Shown here: piece by piece, positions 8,147 to 16,367 of the stretch | Numbering within the stretch: the stretch's first letter is position 1 | How the letters are laid out: the number at the start of each line of letters is the position of its first letter | NCBI RefSeq assembly: GCF_030848565.1 | Contig: NZ_JAVDDV010000003.1 | Location: forward strand, 248,001 to 312,000 | DNA length: 64,000 nt | From: Natronolimnohabitans sp. A-GB9 | Lineage (GTDB): Archaea > Halobacteriota > Halobacteria > Halobacteriales > Natrialbaceae | Direction of reading: 5' to 3' | The notes under the pieces: model-generated | What the model was told of the DNA's origin: nothing | The model's input: only the letters and a program-made list of their open reading frames with translations | Databases searched by the model: none | Program-made: the position numbers and the translations under genes

Positions 8147-8512
8147 CTATCCGCCGTTCTCGGCGGCAGTGCTCGGTTCGACGGCGTCGCGTTTCTCGAC
8201 CTCGAGGTCGACGTCGTCGGGGTCGATGCCGATCCGGGCGAACTGCGTCTTGATGTGTTCTTTCGCCCCCTCGATCGCCTGTTTACGAGTATCGAACCCC
8301 CGCGGCATCGGCGATTCGAACGCGAGGTTCACTTCGCGGCCGTCGACGAGCTGGGTCGAGCCACCGCTGTCGACCTCGTAGAACTCGTCGCATACCCAGA
8401 CGTACGCGGCGTCTTCGTCCGGGGCGCCGCGGAACGTGGGCGCTCGTTCGCCCCGCTCGTACAGCGTGCCAGTGAGCTCAGTACCGCCGGCACGACCGCG
8501 TACCAGTATCAT
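8147..8512 (-). CDS. Haloarchaeal hypothetical protein, DUF7113-like (121 aa)
   Basis: A 121-residue acidic protein starting MILVRGRAGG at the ATG at 8510-8512. A longer upstream reading exists, but its first 42 residues are basic and unlike the rest. Features are a beta-rich N-terminal half (GTLYERGERAPTF, AYVWVCDEFYEVDSGG) and a C-terminal helix-strand unit (TRKQAIEGAKEHIKTQF ... GIDPDDVDLEVEKR). I associate this pattern with the DUF7113 family from memory. The family is restricted to haloarchaea and has no known function. It lies opposite in strand between nurA and the HTH regulator. Confidence 0.7.
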   Translation of the reverse strand: MILVRGRAGGTELTGTLYERGERAPTFRGAPDEDAAYVWVCDEFYEVDSGGSTQLVDGREVNLAFESPMPRGFDTRKQAIEGAKEHIKTQFARIGIDPDDVDLEVEKRDAVEPSTAAENGG

Positions 8513-8819
8513 ACGTTTGGCTAGGGGCCGTGGCTGCAAAAAGACAGTGGCAGTTCTCGGTCGGCACCTCGAGATCGGGGCGACTGCTCGGCTGGACGGT
8601 CGAACGACGGTCGACTGCACCGATCGTTCGGGAATCACATCCGTCGGTATCGGAGACAGTATGCAGTATCACCTCGTTTCTCGGCGGTTGGGAGACGTCG
8701 CTATACCGGCATTTTACGCCCACTCGGAGTAATACGCGTCTTCTCCGAGTAATCACTTGTTCTCGAGCCAAATCGTTTTGGAAACGGGCTTATCCCCGTT
8801 CCACTAGTGGGAATGAGTA

Positions 8820-9452
8820 ATGAGTTCAGACGCCCACTTCGGCGGTGGAAGCGAGCCGGACCCGCTGAGAAACGTTCCGACGGAGTGTTACGACGTCTTC
8901 CGCCATCCGCGCCGCCTTCGCATCCTGGAGATTCTCGGTACGCGTCGCACGCGACTGTCGCTGACGGAGCTGACGACCGAAATCATCGACCGCGAGGAGC
9001 CTGACGTTCCGACCGGACAGGCCCGGTACGAGATCCGGACGAATCTCGTCCACAACCACCTGCCTCGGCTGGCCGACCACGGTCTCGTCACGTTCGACAC
9101 CGAGAGTGGCGTCGAACTCGCCGACCAGCCGCCGGTCCACCCCACGGAGCTCTCCGGACTGCTCGAACTCTGTAACAGCGGGGCGTGTAAGGAGCTGCTC
9201 GAGGCGATCGTCCATCCCGTTCGGCTTCGAATCGTCTCGATGATCGCAGAGACGAATCGGCCGCTGTCGCTCGAGCGACTCGCTGCGAAGCTCGTCGAGC
9301 GCGACGTCGGATCAGTTTCTGACCCAGAACGTGTGGCAATCTCCCTTCACCACACTCACCTCCCGATGCTGGCCGACGTCGGCGTTCTCGAGTTCGACGC
9401 CGACTCCGGACTGATCGTCCCCGACGAGCAGCCGATGTCGATTCCACAGTAA
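8820..9452 (+). CDS. Tandem winged-helix regulator (two DUF7344-type repeats)
   Basis: A 210-residue protein made of two similar winged-helix units. Unit 1 (about 15-110) reads CYDVFRHPRRLRILEILG ... LVHNHLPRLADHGLVTFD. Unit 2 (about 120-200) reads LLEAIVHPVRLRIVSMIAE ... SLHHTHLPMLADVGVLEFD. Each has the recognition-helix pattern H-x2-LP-L-AD-G-(V/L)-x-FD typical of haloarchaeal DUF7344 transcription factors, and the duplication suggests an intramolecular dimer. It sits between nurA and herA on the same strand and may regulate them, which is an inference from position only. Start ATG at 8820; the ATG at 8813 is in another frame. Confidence 0.8.
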   Translation: MSSDAHFGGGSEPDPLRNVPTECYDVFRHPRRLRILEILGTRRTRLSLTELTTEIIDREEPDVPTGQARYEIRTNLVHNHLPRLADHGLVTFDTESGVELADQPPVHPTELSGLLELCNSGACKELLEAIVHPVRLRIVSMIAETNRPLSLERLAAKLVERDVGSVSDPERVAISLHHTHLPMLADVGVLEFDADSGLIVPDEQPMSIPQ

Positions 9453-9636
9453 CCGAGACCGACCGGCAAATCGAAGACGTCTACCGCGGACAACGAGAAG
9501 CGAACCGCTCACCGCCGAACCGATCGTCTCCGTCTTTCTCGCCGTCCCCGAGTCGAAATCGATTCGAATCGATCCATCCACAAGCGGTCGCGCCCGGAGG
9601 GAAACGGGTTTGTAGACCGGGCCGGATGGAACCCAT

Positions 9637-11490
9637 ATGACCGATCTGGGTGATTTCGGTGATTTCAGCGCCGACTCAGAGGAAGATTCTGGCGCTGGAA
9701 GGGCCGACGCGTCCGATTCCGCGGGAGGGTCGACGAACGAATCTCGTACCGAAGCGCCGACAGGAACGGCCGACACAACGAGCGACGAGTTCGAGCGGAC
9801 GTCCGTCGAGCCCCGCGGCGAGGACGTCGGCATCGGCGCGCTCTGTGTCTCCCAGGGGTTGCGCGTCGCCGAAGACGAAGCGGACACGACGCTGCAGGCG
9901 TACGTGACTCGAGGCAACCGATCCTCGATTCGCATCGGGAGCTATCTGCTGGCCCCTTACCCCGACGGAGAGACACTGTTCTGTCGGATCACCGGACTCG
10001 AGTACGCCCAGCAGTACCACGCCGACGACGCCACCGAAATCCACGCCCGCCGTGCGATGCGCTCCGATGGCGTCGACGAGGCCGACTACAAGTTCGTCGC
10101 GAGCCTCGAGCCCGTCGCGGTCCTCTACAGCGACGACGGCGAGTTGAAACGCCGGATGACCGACCGCGTCCCGAAACCCCAGACGGTGATCCGGGAAGCC
10201 GACGACACCGAACAGATCAAGACGGGATTGAAGATGCCCGACGATGGCGTCTTCCTCGGTCACCTCTCGGTCGGCGGTGAGAAGGTCCGAACCGCCGCGT
10301 CGCCGCCGACGATCGACTACCGGCTGAAAGACGACTACGAGGCGGGCGATCCGCTCGTCTTCCGGCACACGCTGATCGCCGGTGGGACGGGGTCGGGGAA
10401 GACCCACGCTGCCAAGAACGTCCTGCGACAGTTCCTCGCCGACGACCGGACGTATCCGATGGCCGACGGTCGCGAGGTCAGTCCCGCCGTCGTTCAGTTC
10501 GACCCCCAGGACGAGTACGCCCAGATGCACGACGACAACCCCGAGTTAGACGACGCGTTCGCGCGCCGACTCGAGCGCGAGGACATCGCCTACGGCGGGG
10601 TCTCGGACACGACGGCGTTCGTTCCGAAGGTCGGCGACGCGAGCTACGCCGCGGGCCACCACCGCGCCCAGCAAGTCGAGTTCACGATCCCCTTTCGGAT
10701 GTGTCGTAGTCGGCCGTGGCTCGTCTCCGGCGGCTCGCTCAACGACAACCAGTACGGGGCGCTTACGTACCTGATCGATCGCTTCTTCGATCAGTACGGC
10801 GACGACGGTACCTACGCGGAGTTTACCTCCTTCCTCGACGATCCGGCGCTCCGGGAGGAACTCGACGAGTCCGGTCGCGTCCACGAGGCCACCTACGACG
10901 CCGTCCGGCGGCGTGTCTTCGGCTTCGACGACGTCTTCGATCAGGACGCCAGGCCGATCACCGAACTGGTCCACCAGTTCGTCCGTCCTGGCGGCCTCAG
11001 TGTCGTCCCGACCTACCACATCACGGACACCCGGGCGACCGAAGCCGTCGTCCTCGCGCTCTCCTCGCTGCTGATCGACGAGAAGCTCTCGAACGACCCG
11101 ACCTACGATCGGATCAAAGAGACGCCGCTCGTGTTGGGGATGGACGAGGCCCACAACTTCCTGACCGACGCCGACAGCGTCCAGGCCCGGAAGGTCATCT
11201 CCAAGTTCACCGAGGCGGCCAAACAGGGTCGCAAGGAGCGGTTAGGACTGTTCCTGATCACGCAGGACCCACAGGACATCGACGACGCCGTCTTCAAACA
11301 GATCAACACGACGATCGTCCTCAACCTCGGCGACGAAGACGCGATCAAAAGCGTCAATATACCGAGCAACCTCGAGTCGAAAGTCCCCTACATGGAGAAA
11401 GGACAGATGGTCGTCTACTCCCCGGACAACTCCGAGCCCGTCGAACTGATCGGGCTCTCGACGTGTCTGACTCGACACGGGCGGGACTGA
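9637..11490 (+). CDS. herA: HerA-like DNA translocase ATPase
   Basis: A 617-residue HerA/FtsK-type ATPase. An acidic, low-complexity N-terminus (1-60) precedes a HAS-barrel-like beta domain (about 60-200). The Walker A motif GGTGSGKT lies at 249-256, the Walker B GMDEAH at about 501-506, and a sensor region LGLFLITQDPQDIDDAVF follows. HerA hexamers pump DNA ends into NurA during resection, and a nurA gene lies upstream on the same strand. The family also includes defence-associated paralogues, but the neighbourhood favours the repair role. The TGA at 11488-11490 forms the first bases of palindromic element B1, which fills the whole gap to the convergent CAP gene. Confidence 0.87.
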   Translation: MTDLGDFGDFSADSEEDSGAGRADASDSAGGSTNESRTEAPTGTADTTSDEFERTSVEPRGEDVGIGALCVSQGLRVAEDEADTTLQAYVTRGNRSSIRIGSYLLAPYPDGETLFCRITGLEYAQQYHADDATEIHARRAMRSDGVDEADYKFVASLEPVAVLYSDDGELKRRMTDRVPKPQTVIREADDTEQIKTGLKMPDDGVFLGHLSVGGEKVRTAASPPTIDYRLKDDYEAGDPLVFRHTLIAGGTGSGKTHAAKNVLRQFLADDRTYPMADGREVSPAVVQFDPQDEYAQMHDDNPELDDAFARRLEREDIAYGGVSDTTAFVPKVGDASYAAGHHRAQQVEFTIPFRMCRSRPWLVSGGSLNDNQYGALTYLIDRFFDQYGDDGTYAEFTSFLDDPALREELDESGRVHEATYDAVRRRVFGFDDVFDQDARPITELVHQFVRPGGLSVVPTYHITDTRATEAVVLALSSLLIDEKLSNDPTYDRIKETPLVLGMDEAHNFLTDADSVQARKVISKFTEAAKQGRKERLGLFLITQDPQDIDDAVFKQINTTIVLNLGDEDAIKSVNIPSNLESKVPYMEKGQMVVYSPDNSEPVELIGLSTCLTRHGRD

Positions 11491-11570
11491 TACGGATTGC
11501 TGTACCGATGAACCGGTGAAACGATACGCGGGTCGTGGTTTCACCGGGAAATCGGTACAGGGGACCGTCT
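11490..11570. repeat. Family B palindromic element B1 between convergent genes
   Basis: An 81-bp element with ends ATACGGATTGCTGTACCGAT and ATCGGTACAGGGGACCGTCT, plus an inner repeat CCGGTGAAAC ... GTTTCACCGG that forms a 10-bp stem. It occupies the full space between two convergent genes, and the stop codons of both (11488-11490 plus, 11570-11572 minus) overlap its edges. Likely a bidirectional transcription stop or a mobile palindromic repeat. Confidence 0.8.
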
Positions 11571-12433
11571 CAGCAGAAGTTCTGCGTGACGAACACCTGA
11601 TCGTCGTCAGTCACGTAGACGCCGATTCCCTGGCTCTCCCATTGGTCGGCGAGGAGGTTCTCCGTGTGACCCGGCGAGTTCATCCACTGTTCGACGACAC
11701 CGTAGCCCAGTTCCCGTTCGCCTTCGTAGTGGACGGTGTCGCGGTCGTCAGTATCGACGGGCGTATCGTACCACGTCTGGGCGATGTTCTCACCGCCGAC
11801 GTAGCCGTCGACGTCACACTCGTAGCCAGCTTCCTCGTACCGGTCGGTGAAGTCGTTCCCCTCCGGATCCTCGTGTGAGAAGTAGCCGCGCTCGGCCATG
11901 TCTTCGCTGTGAGCGCGAGCGATATCTCGAAGTTCGGTGTCGAACTCGAGTTCGTTGACGTCCGCGTCGGCACGTTCCTCGTTCACTGCCTCGTGGACGT
12001 ACTGTTCGACCGCCACTCGGTCGACATCATCGGTCTCGTCGTCCGCCTCGGGCTCCTCGTCGGGGCCGTCTTCAGGTGTCTCGTCGTCGATTTCGTCGAC
12101 GATATCGCCGGTCTCGGTACCGATGATGTCGTCGATGTCGACGTCCTCGAGGAACGAGACAGGAGCGTCGATATCGGGATCGATCGCGGTCGACTCGGCA
12201 GTAGCGTCGGCCACCATCGTATCGCTTCCATCGACGGCGTCGTCTGCGGTGTCAACCGCCGACGTCTCGTCGGCCTGGTCGACGACGTTCGACTGCGAGA
12301 CGACGGCGCTATCGACCGACGACGCTCCGTCGGTCGTATTCGAACCGGGTGCGGCGGCGCCCACACCGATCATACTCGAGACGAGTATCGCTACGACTGC
12401 TGCAGTAACTATCGATCTCCAGCGTTGTTTCAT
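11570..12433 (-). CDS. Secreted CAP/SCP-domain protein
   Basis: A 287-residue protein from the ATG at 12431-12433 (a GTG nine bases earlier is less likely). It has a Sec-type signal (MKQRWRSIVTAAVVAILVSS, then GVGAAA), a long acidic Ser/Thr/Asp linker (about 35-150) and a C-terminal CAP domain. CAP signatures present are VNEERADADVNEL, ARAHSEDMAERGYFSHEDP, GENIAQTWYD, MNSPGHTENLL and the final IGVYVTDDDQVFVTQNFC. The conserved His and Glu residues of the CAP cavity are kept. CAP proteins are extracellular and in bacteria and archaea have no settled function (lipid binding or cell-surface roles are proposed). The acidic linker fits a salt-exposed surface protein. Confidence 0.87.
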   Translation of the reverse strand: MKQRWRSIVTAAVVAILVSSMIGVGAAAPGSNTTDGASSVDSAVVSQSNVVDQADETSAVDTADDAVDGSDTMVADATAESTAIDPDIDAPVSFLEDVDIDDIIGTETGDIVDEIDDETPEDGPDEEPEADDETDDVDRVAVEQYVHEAVNEERADADVNELEFDTELRDIARAHSEDMAERGYFSHEDPEGNDFTDRYEEAGYECDVDGYVGGENIAQTWYDTPVDTDDRDTVHYEGERELGYGVVEQWMNSPGHTENLLADQWESQGIGVYVTDDDQVFVTQNFC

Positions 12434-12442
12434 CCGCAGCAC

Positions 12443-12763
12443 ACATTAGAAGATAGTCCACAATAGTAATCCGTAATCTACGAGAAGAAATAATGCGGGT
12501 GGTGGCTCGAGAGATGATATTGTCGGCTGATAGGGGATAAAACGGCCGTCAGGAGACGTACGAGTCGCGTTCTACCGTTTCGTCGCACGAAACGGCAGGT
12601 GTATGTATCCGATGCGACGGAAGTCACCGATTCGAGACGGAGACGCGACGAGCTCCGTACTCGTCTGCTCGCCGGGGTGTACGCTCTACCGATCAGCTCG
12701 CGTGGTCGCCGGGATTGACTTTCGTACTGTCGGACAATGCTATTTACGTGAGAGTGTCGGCAA
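12443..12763. other. Intergenic region with a strong hairpin
   Basis: A 320-bp gap between the 5' end of the CAP gene and the 3' end of the acyl-CoA ligase gene. A perfect 9-bp stem with 3-base loop (CCGTTTCGT-CGC-ACGAAACGG) sits at 12575-12595. GTACTGTCGGACAATG at 12724-12739 resembles a solo family A end, close to the 3' end of the ligase. No open frame with haloarchaeal coding character was found. Confidence 0.5.
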
Positions 12764-14377
12764 TTATCCCTGTCCGACCATCGACTCTTCTTCGTCCCAC
12801 TCCTGTTCGCGGAGTTCGTACTTCTGGATCTTTCCGGTCGCCGTCGTCGGGAGGTCGTCGACGAACTCGACGCGGTGGACGACCTTGTAGCCGGCGAGTC
12901 GCTCGCGGGTGAACTCGGTCAGCTCGTCAGGGGAGACGGGCGGGTTCTCCGGATCGTCGTTCGACGGCACGACGAACGCTTTCGGCGTCTCGCCCCACTT
13001 CTCGCTCGGGGACGGGATCACTGCCACGTCCGACACCGCGGGGTGATCGAACAGCGTGTCCTCGAGTTCGATACTCGAGATGTTCTCGCCACCGGAGATG
13101 ATGATGTCTTTCTCTCGGTCCTGGATCGACAGCATGCCGTCCTCGTTGACGACGGCCAGGTCGCCGGTGTGGAACCAGCCCTCACGCTTCTCGTTGAACG
13201 CCTCCTCGGTCGCGTCAGGCTTTTCCCAGTAGCCTTCCATCACCTGGTTGCCACGGACGAGGATCTCGCCGATCGTCTCGTCGTCCCAGGGAACTTCGTT
13301 GCCGTCGTCGTCGACGACCTCGACCTCGGTCGCCAGCGGCGCGATCCCCTGGCGCTTTTTCAGCGCGAACCGGTCGTCGCTGTCCTCGTCGATGAGCCGG
13401 CGGGTCGCGGACGTACCGATGAGCGGCCCCGTCTCGGTCGCGCCGTAGAGCTGGCGGAAGTGCCAGCCGAACTCGTCTTCGACGGTCTCGATGACGGTCT
13501 CCGGCGGCGCGGCGCCGGCTGCGGTGACGCGCATCGGGTTGTCGCCCTCGGTCTGGACGTCGTTTTCCTCGTAGTACTCGCCGAGCATGCTGAGGACCGT
13601 CGGCGCACAACAGAGGAACGAGACGTCCTCGTCGGTGATCTGCTGGAAGATCTCCGCTGCGTCGACGCCGCGGGTACAGACGTGTTTCGCGCCCATGCCC
13701 GTGATCGCGTAGATGTGACCCCAGCCGTTGACGTGGAACATCGGCAGCGTCCAGAGGTAGACGTCGTCGTCACGGATCTCGTGGTGGATCGTCACGAGCT
13801 GGGCGTGCAGCGACTCGGTGCGGTGGGTCCGCATGACGCCTTTCGGATCACCGGTCGTCCCTGAGGTGTAGTTGATCGTGATGACGTCGTCCTCGCTCAT
13901 CTCGGGCCGTTCGTAGTCCGGCTCGACGTCTGCGATGAGGTCGTCGAACTCCTCCCAGTCGCCGTCGACTTCGTCGGCGTCGTTCGTGATGAAGATCTCC
14001 GTCGGGACCTCGTCGCGGATCGCTTCGATCTTCTCGGCGTACTCGTAGTCGGCGATTACGACCTTGGAATCGGAATCGCTGAGCAGGTACTCGTAATCCT
14101 CGGGCGTCAGCCGGTAGTTAAGCGGCGTGTGAATCGCCCCGAGCTGCATGATCCCGTAGGCCGACTCGAGGTGGTAGTGGGTGTTCGGGTCGAGCACTGC
14201 CACCCGGTCCCCTTTCTCGACGCCGCGGTCCTGTAGCACCGTCGAGAGTCGGTCGGCTCGGTCGGCGAGGTCCTCGTACGTGAACCGCTCGCCGGTCGTT
14301 GCGACGACTGCTTCCTCGTCGCCGTAGTATTTGCGCGCCCGGTCGATGAAATCGGTCACCAGGAGTGGGACTTCCAT
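12764..14377 (-). CDS. AMP-forming acyl-CoA ligase
   Basis: A 537-residue member of the ANL (acyl-CoA synthetase) superfamily, activating a carboxylic acid to its acyl-AMP and then acyl-CoA. The P-loop-like [11 protein letters not shown] lies at 170-180, the adenine-binding YGATETGP at about 320, and [10 protein letters not shown] and the hinge/A8 region at about 410-440. The C-terminal TATGKIQK carries the catalytic Lys. The closest-looking groups are medium/long-chain fatty-acid ligases that feed beta-oxidation; substrate cannot be fixed from sequence. The upstream region is AT-rich with TTTATAATATTC on the plus strand (14397-14408), a likely promoter for leaderless transcription from the ATG at 14375-14377. 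Confidence 0.88.
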   Translation of the reverse strand: MEVPLLVTDFIDRARKYYGDEEAVVATTGERFTYEDLADRADRLSTVLQDRGVEKGDRVAVLDPNTHYHLESAYGIMQLGAIHTPLNYRLTPEDYEYLLSDSDSKVVIADYEYAEKIEAIRDEVPTEIFITNDADEVDGDWEEFDDLIADVEPDYERPEMSEDDVITINYTSGTTGDPKGVMRTHRTESLHAQLVTIHHEIRDDDVYLWTLPMFHVNGWGHIYAITGMGAKHVCTRGVDAAEIFQQITDEDVSFLCCAPTVLSMLGEYYEENDVQTEGDNPMRVTAAGAAPPETVIETVEDEFGWHFRQLYGATETGPLIGTSATRRLIDEDSDDRFALKKRQGIAPLATEVEVVDDDGNEVPWDDETIGEILVRGNQVMEGYWEKPDATEEAFNEKREGWFHTGDLAVVNEDGMLSIQDREKDIIISGGENISSIELEDTLFDHPAVSDVAVIPSPSEKWGETPKAFVVPSNDDPENPPVSPDELTEFTRERLAGYKVVHRVEFVDDLPTTATGKIQKYELREQEWDEEESMVGQG

Positions 14378-14616
14378 GCATGCAGTTCGATTTTTGTTTA
14401 TAATATTCTTTATGGACTGACTTCGTCGTCTCTCCTCTCTATTATCGATATATTATTCAGTTAATTAAACTATTTATAAATAAGACATTACATAGGAGAC
14501 ACCAGGCGCCATCGTTGACATTGTGGCGATACGCGACGGACGAGTCGTTCCATGCCGGATACTGCCCGGAGTCGCCACCAGGGGACGACGAAGATCACGC
14601 CTCGATTCGGCGAGAC

Positions 14617-14636
14617 ATCGGTACAGCAATCCGTAT
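14617..14636. repeat. Family B terminus at a stop codon (B7)
   Basis: ATCGGTACAGCAATCCGTAT, the same terminus as copies B1 and B2. Read on the minus strand, the hydrolase stop codon TGA (14636-14638) is followed directly by this sequence. The opposite end of the element is not clear; it may lie in the 80 bp to the left. Confidence 0.6.
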
Positions 14637-15259
14637 CAATCGCCGTGTCTCGATGGATACTCGAGCAGCGTCCGTTCGAAGAACGCACCGACGTCGTCTG
14701 CAACGGTATCGTGGTTCCCGACGAAGAAGTGGTCGGCCGACAGATCGGTGACCTCGTCACCGCGCTCGCGGGCGCGGTCGACGATCGGTTCCCAGTCGAC
14801 GGTCGTGTCCCGTTCGCCGTAGAGAACGTGAACCGGTACCGCGAGTCCCTCGAGGGCCGCGAGTGCGTCGAGGTCGTCGGCCAGCCGTGCCGTCGGTGCG
14901 AGAACGGCGACAGCGTCGGGGTCGACGTCGCCTGCAGCGAGCAATGCCAGGCTCGCGCCGAAACTGTAGCCAAAGAGCCCGACTCGATCGAAACGGTCGT
15001 CTCCACGGGCCCAGCGGACGGCGTTGCGGACGTCTTCGCGTTCGCCGTACCCCTCGTCCCACGGGCCGTAGTCAAAGCGCATGCAAGCGATTCCGCGCTC
15101 CGTAAGCGCCTCGGCGACGGCGGTCAGCCGGCCGTCCGATCGGGAGCCGCCGTGTTGGGGGTGGGGTGGTGCGGCGACGACGATCGCGTCCGTTTCGTCG
15201 TCGGCGTCCTCGAGCGTCCCGCGAACGTCGCGGCCGCCAGGGATCAGGACGTCGGTCAT
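14636..15259 (-). CDS. Alpha/beta hydrolase (dienelactone-hydrolase-like)
   Basis: A 207-residue alpha/beta hydrolase. The HPQHGG segment near 33-38 forms the oxyanion region. The nucleophile elbow LFGYSFGAS places Ser at about 99, the acid is within YGERDTTVDW (about 150-160), and the catalytic His is in SADHFFVGNHD near 180. Length and motif order match small cytoplasmic esterase/acylhydrolase proteins of the dienelactone hydrolase group. The ATG at 15257-15259 was preferred over an upstream GTG because the extra residues are not conserved-looking. Its 3' end merges with a family B terminus. Substrate unknown. Confidence 0.82.
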   Translation of the reverse strand: MTDVLIPGGRDVRGTLEDADDETDAIVVAAPPHPQHGGSRSDGRLTAVAEALTERGIACMRFDYGPWDEGYGEREDVRNAVRWARGDDRFDRVGLFGYSFGASLALLAAGDVDPDAVAVLAPTARLADDLDALAALEGLAVPVHVLYGERDTTVDWEPIVDRARERGDEVTDLSADHFFVGNHDTVADDVGAFFERTLLEYPSRHGD

Positions 15260-15311
15260 ACGGGCGTCTCTGTCGGGAAGGATAACAGACCCTGGGATCG
15301 ATCCCGACAAC

Positions 15312-16229
15312 CTACCGAACCGACGACGAACGAACCGTCACGGTTGCTATCGCCACCTCCTCGTCGACGACGACCGTCACTGTTCCAGTCTCACCGTCGA
15401 GATCGACGGTCAGTCGCGTCGGATCGCGGGACTCGAGGCGGACAGTCCCTGCGGGAAGCTCCCAGAGGTACTGGTGAGGATCGATCCCGAGCTCGCGCAG
15501 CGCCATGGCGACTCGATCGTCGGTTACTGTCGCCGAGAGGAGATCGATACCGAGGACGAACGAACAGGTGGAACACTCGAAGGCCATCCAGTGAGCGTCG
15601 TCGTCGACGGCCTCAATTCGGGGGTCGACGGCTATCTCGCCGGCGCAGTCGGGACACTGGCCCCGCCGAGCGATAGCGAGATCGTGACGGACGCGTGCGT
15701 CGAGGACCTCGAGCACGGCGTCGACGTCCTGCCGGTCGAACGCCCGCTGGGGAAGCGAGTAGGTGAAGCCGACCCACTCCTCGCAGTCGTCGCAATCGAT
15801 CGAGACGAACCCCCGTTCGTATCGCAGGACAGCACCCGAACCGCAGACCGGACAGTCGGCATCGATCGGCGTCGGCTCGAGGGCGAACGTCTCGGTCGGC
15901 CGGTGGGCGAGAACGGCCCGATAGAGAGCGGTCGCACTCGCCGTCGGCACGTAGCCGTCGTCGACCTTGCGGACGTAGATCCCGCGGAGTTGCTCGAGGT
16001 GGTAGTTGAACTTGCCCGAGTCACGGATCCCGACGGCCTCCATCAACTCGGCGTAGGACTTCGGTTCGGTGTAGATCGCCACCCAGTCCTCGAGCAGGGC
16101 GAGCAGAATCTCGAGGCGGATCTCGTGGCCCAAAAGCGAGAACGCCTCTCGGGCGTCGATGTCGGGTTCGTCTTCGAGAGGGTTCTGGTCGACGCTCTCC
16201 TTGACTGGGCCGTCGTCCTCCGACACCAT
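15312..16229 (-). CDS. ArsR-like winged-helix protein with two zinc ribbons
   Basis: A 305-residue cytoplasmic regulator. A winged helix (about 28-105) contains AFSLLGHEIRLEILLALLEDW and SGKFNYHLEQLRGIYVRKVDDGY, typical of ArsR-type DNA-binding domains. It is followed by a first zinc-ribbon (CPVCGSG ... CDDCEEW, about 125-155), a helical link, and a second Cys set (CPDCAGE ... CSTCSF, about 192-225). A beta-rich C-terminus ends the protein. This arrangement is seen in haloarchaeal regulators of the DUF7351 kind (name from memory). It is divergent from the M23 gene; the shared 138-bp region holds a candidate operator at 16314-16331. Confidence 0.78.
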   Translation of the reverse strand: MVSEDDGPVKESVDQNPLEDEPDIDAREAFSLLGHEIRLEILLALLEDWVAIYTEPKSYAELMEAVGIRDSGKFNYHLEQLRGIYVRKVDDGYVPTASATALYRAVLAHRPTETFALEPTPIDADCPVCGSGAVLRYERGFVSIDCDDCEEWVGFTYSLPQRAFDRQDVDAVLEVLDARVRHDLAIARRGQCPDCAGEIAVDPRIEAVDDDAHWMAFECSTCSFVLGIDLLSATVTDDRVAMALRELGIDPHQYLWELPAGTVRLESRDPTRLTVDLDGETGTVTVVVDEEVAIATVTVRSSSVR

Positions 16230-16313
16230 AGCGGTGTATCGTTGGCCAACTCAATGACGGTTCCGGGTCGTGGAGGATCCGTTTCAGAAGATAAGTGATG
16301 TGTTAGCACGAAG

Positions 16314-16331
16314 TGTGAACTGGAGTTCACA
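16314..16331. promoter_or_regulatory. Inverted-repeat candidate operator
   Basis: TGTGAACT-GG-AGTTCACA, an 8-bp perfect inverted repeat with a two-base centre, lies between two divergent genes. A TATA-like TTACATAAA follows at 16338-16346, about 22 bases before the ATG of the M23 gene, so a protein bound here would overlap the BRE/TATA region. The adjacent winged-helix gene is the natural candidate regulator. Confidence 0.5.
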
Positions 16332-16367
16332 AAACGGTTACATAAAGACCTGACGTTCGTCCCAACA

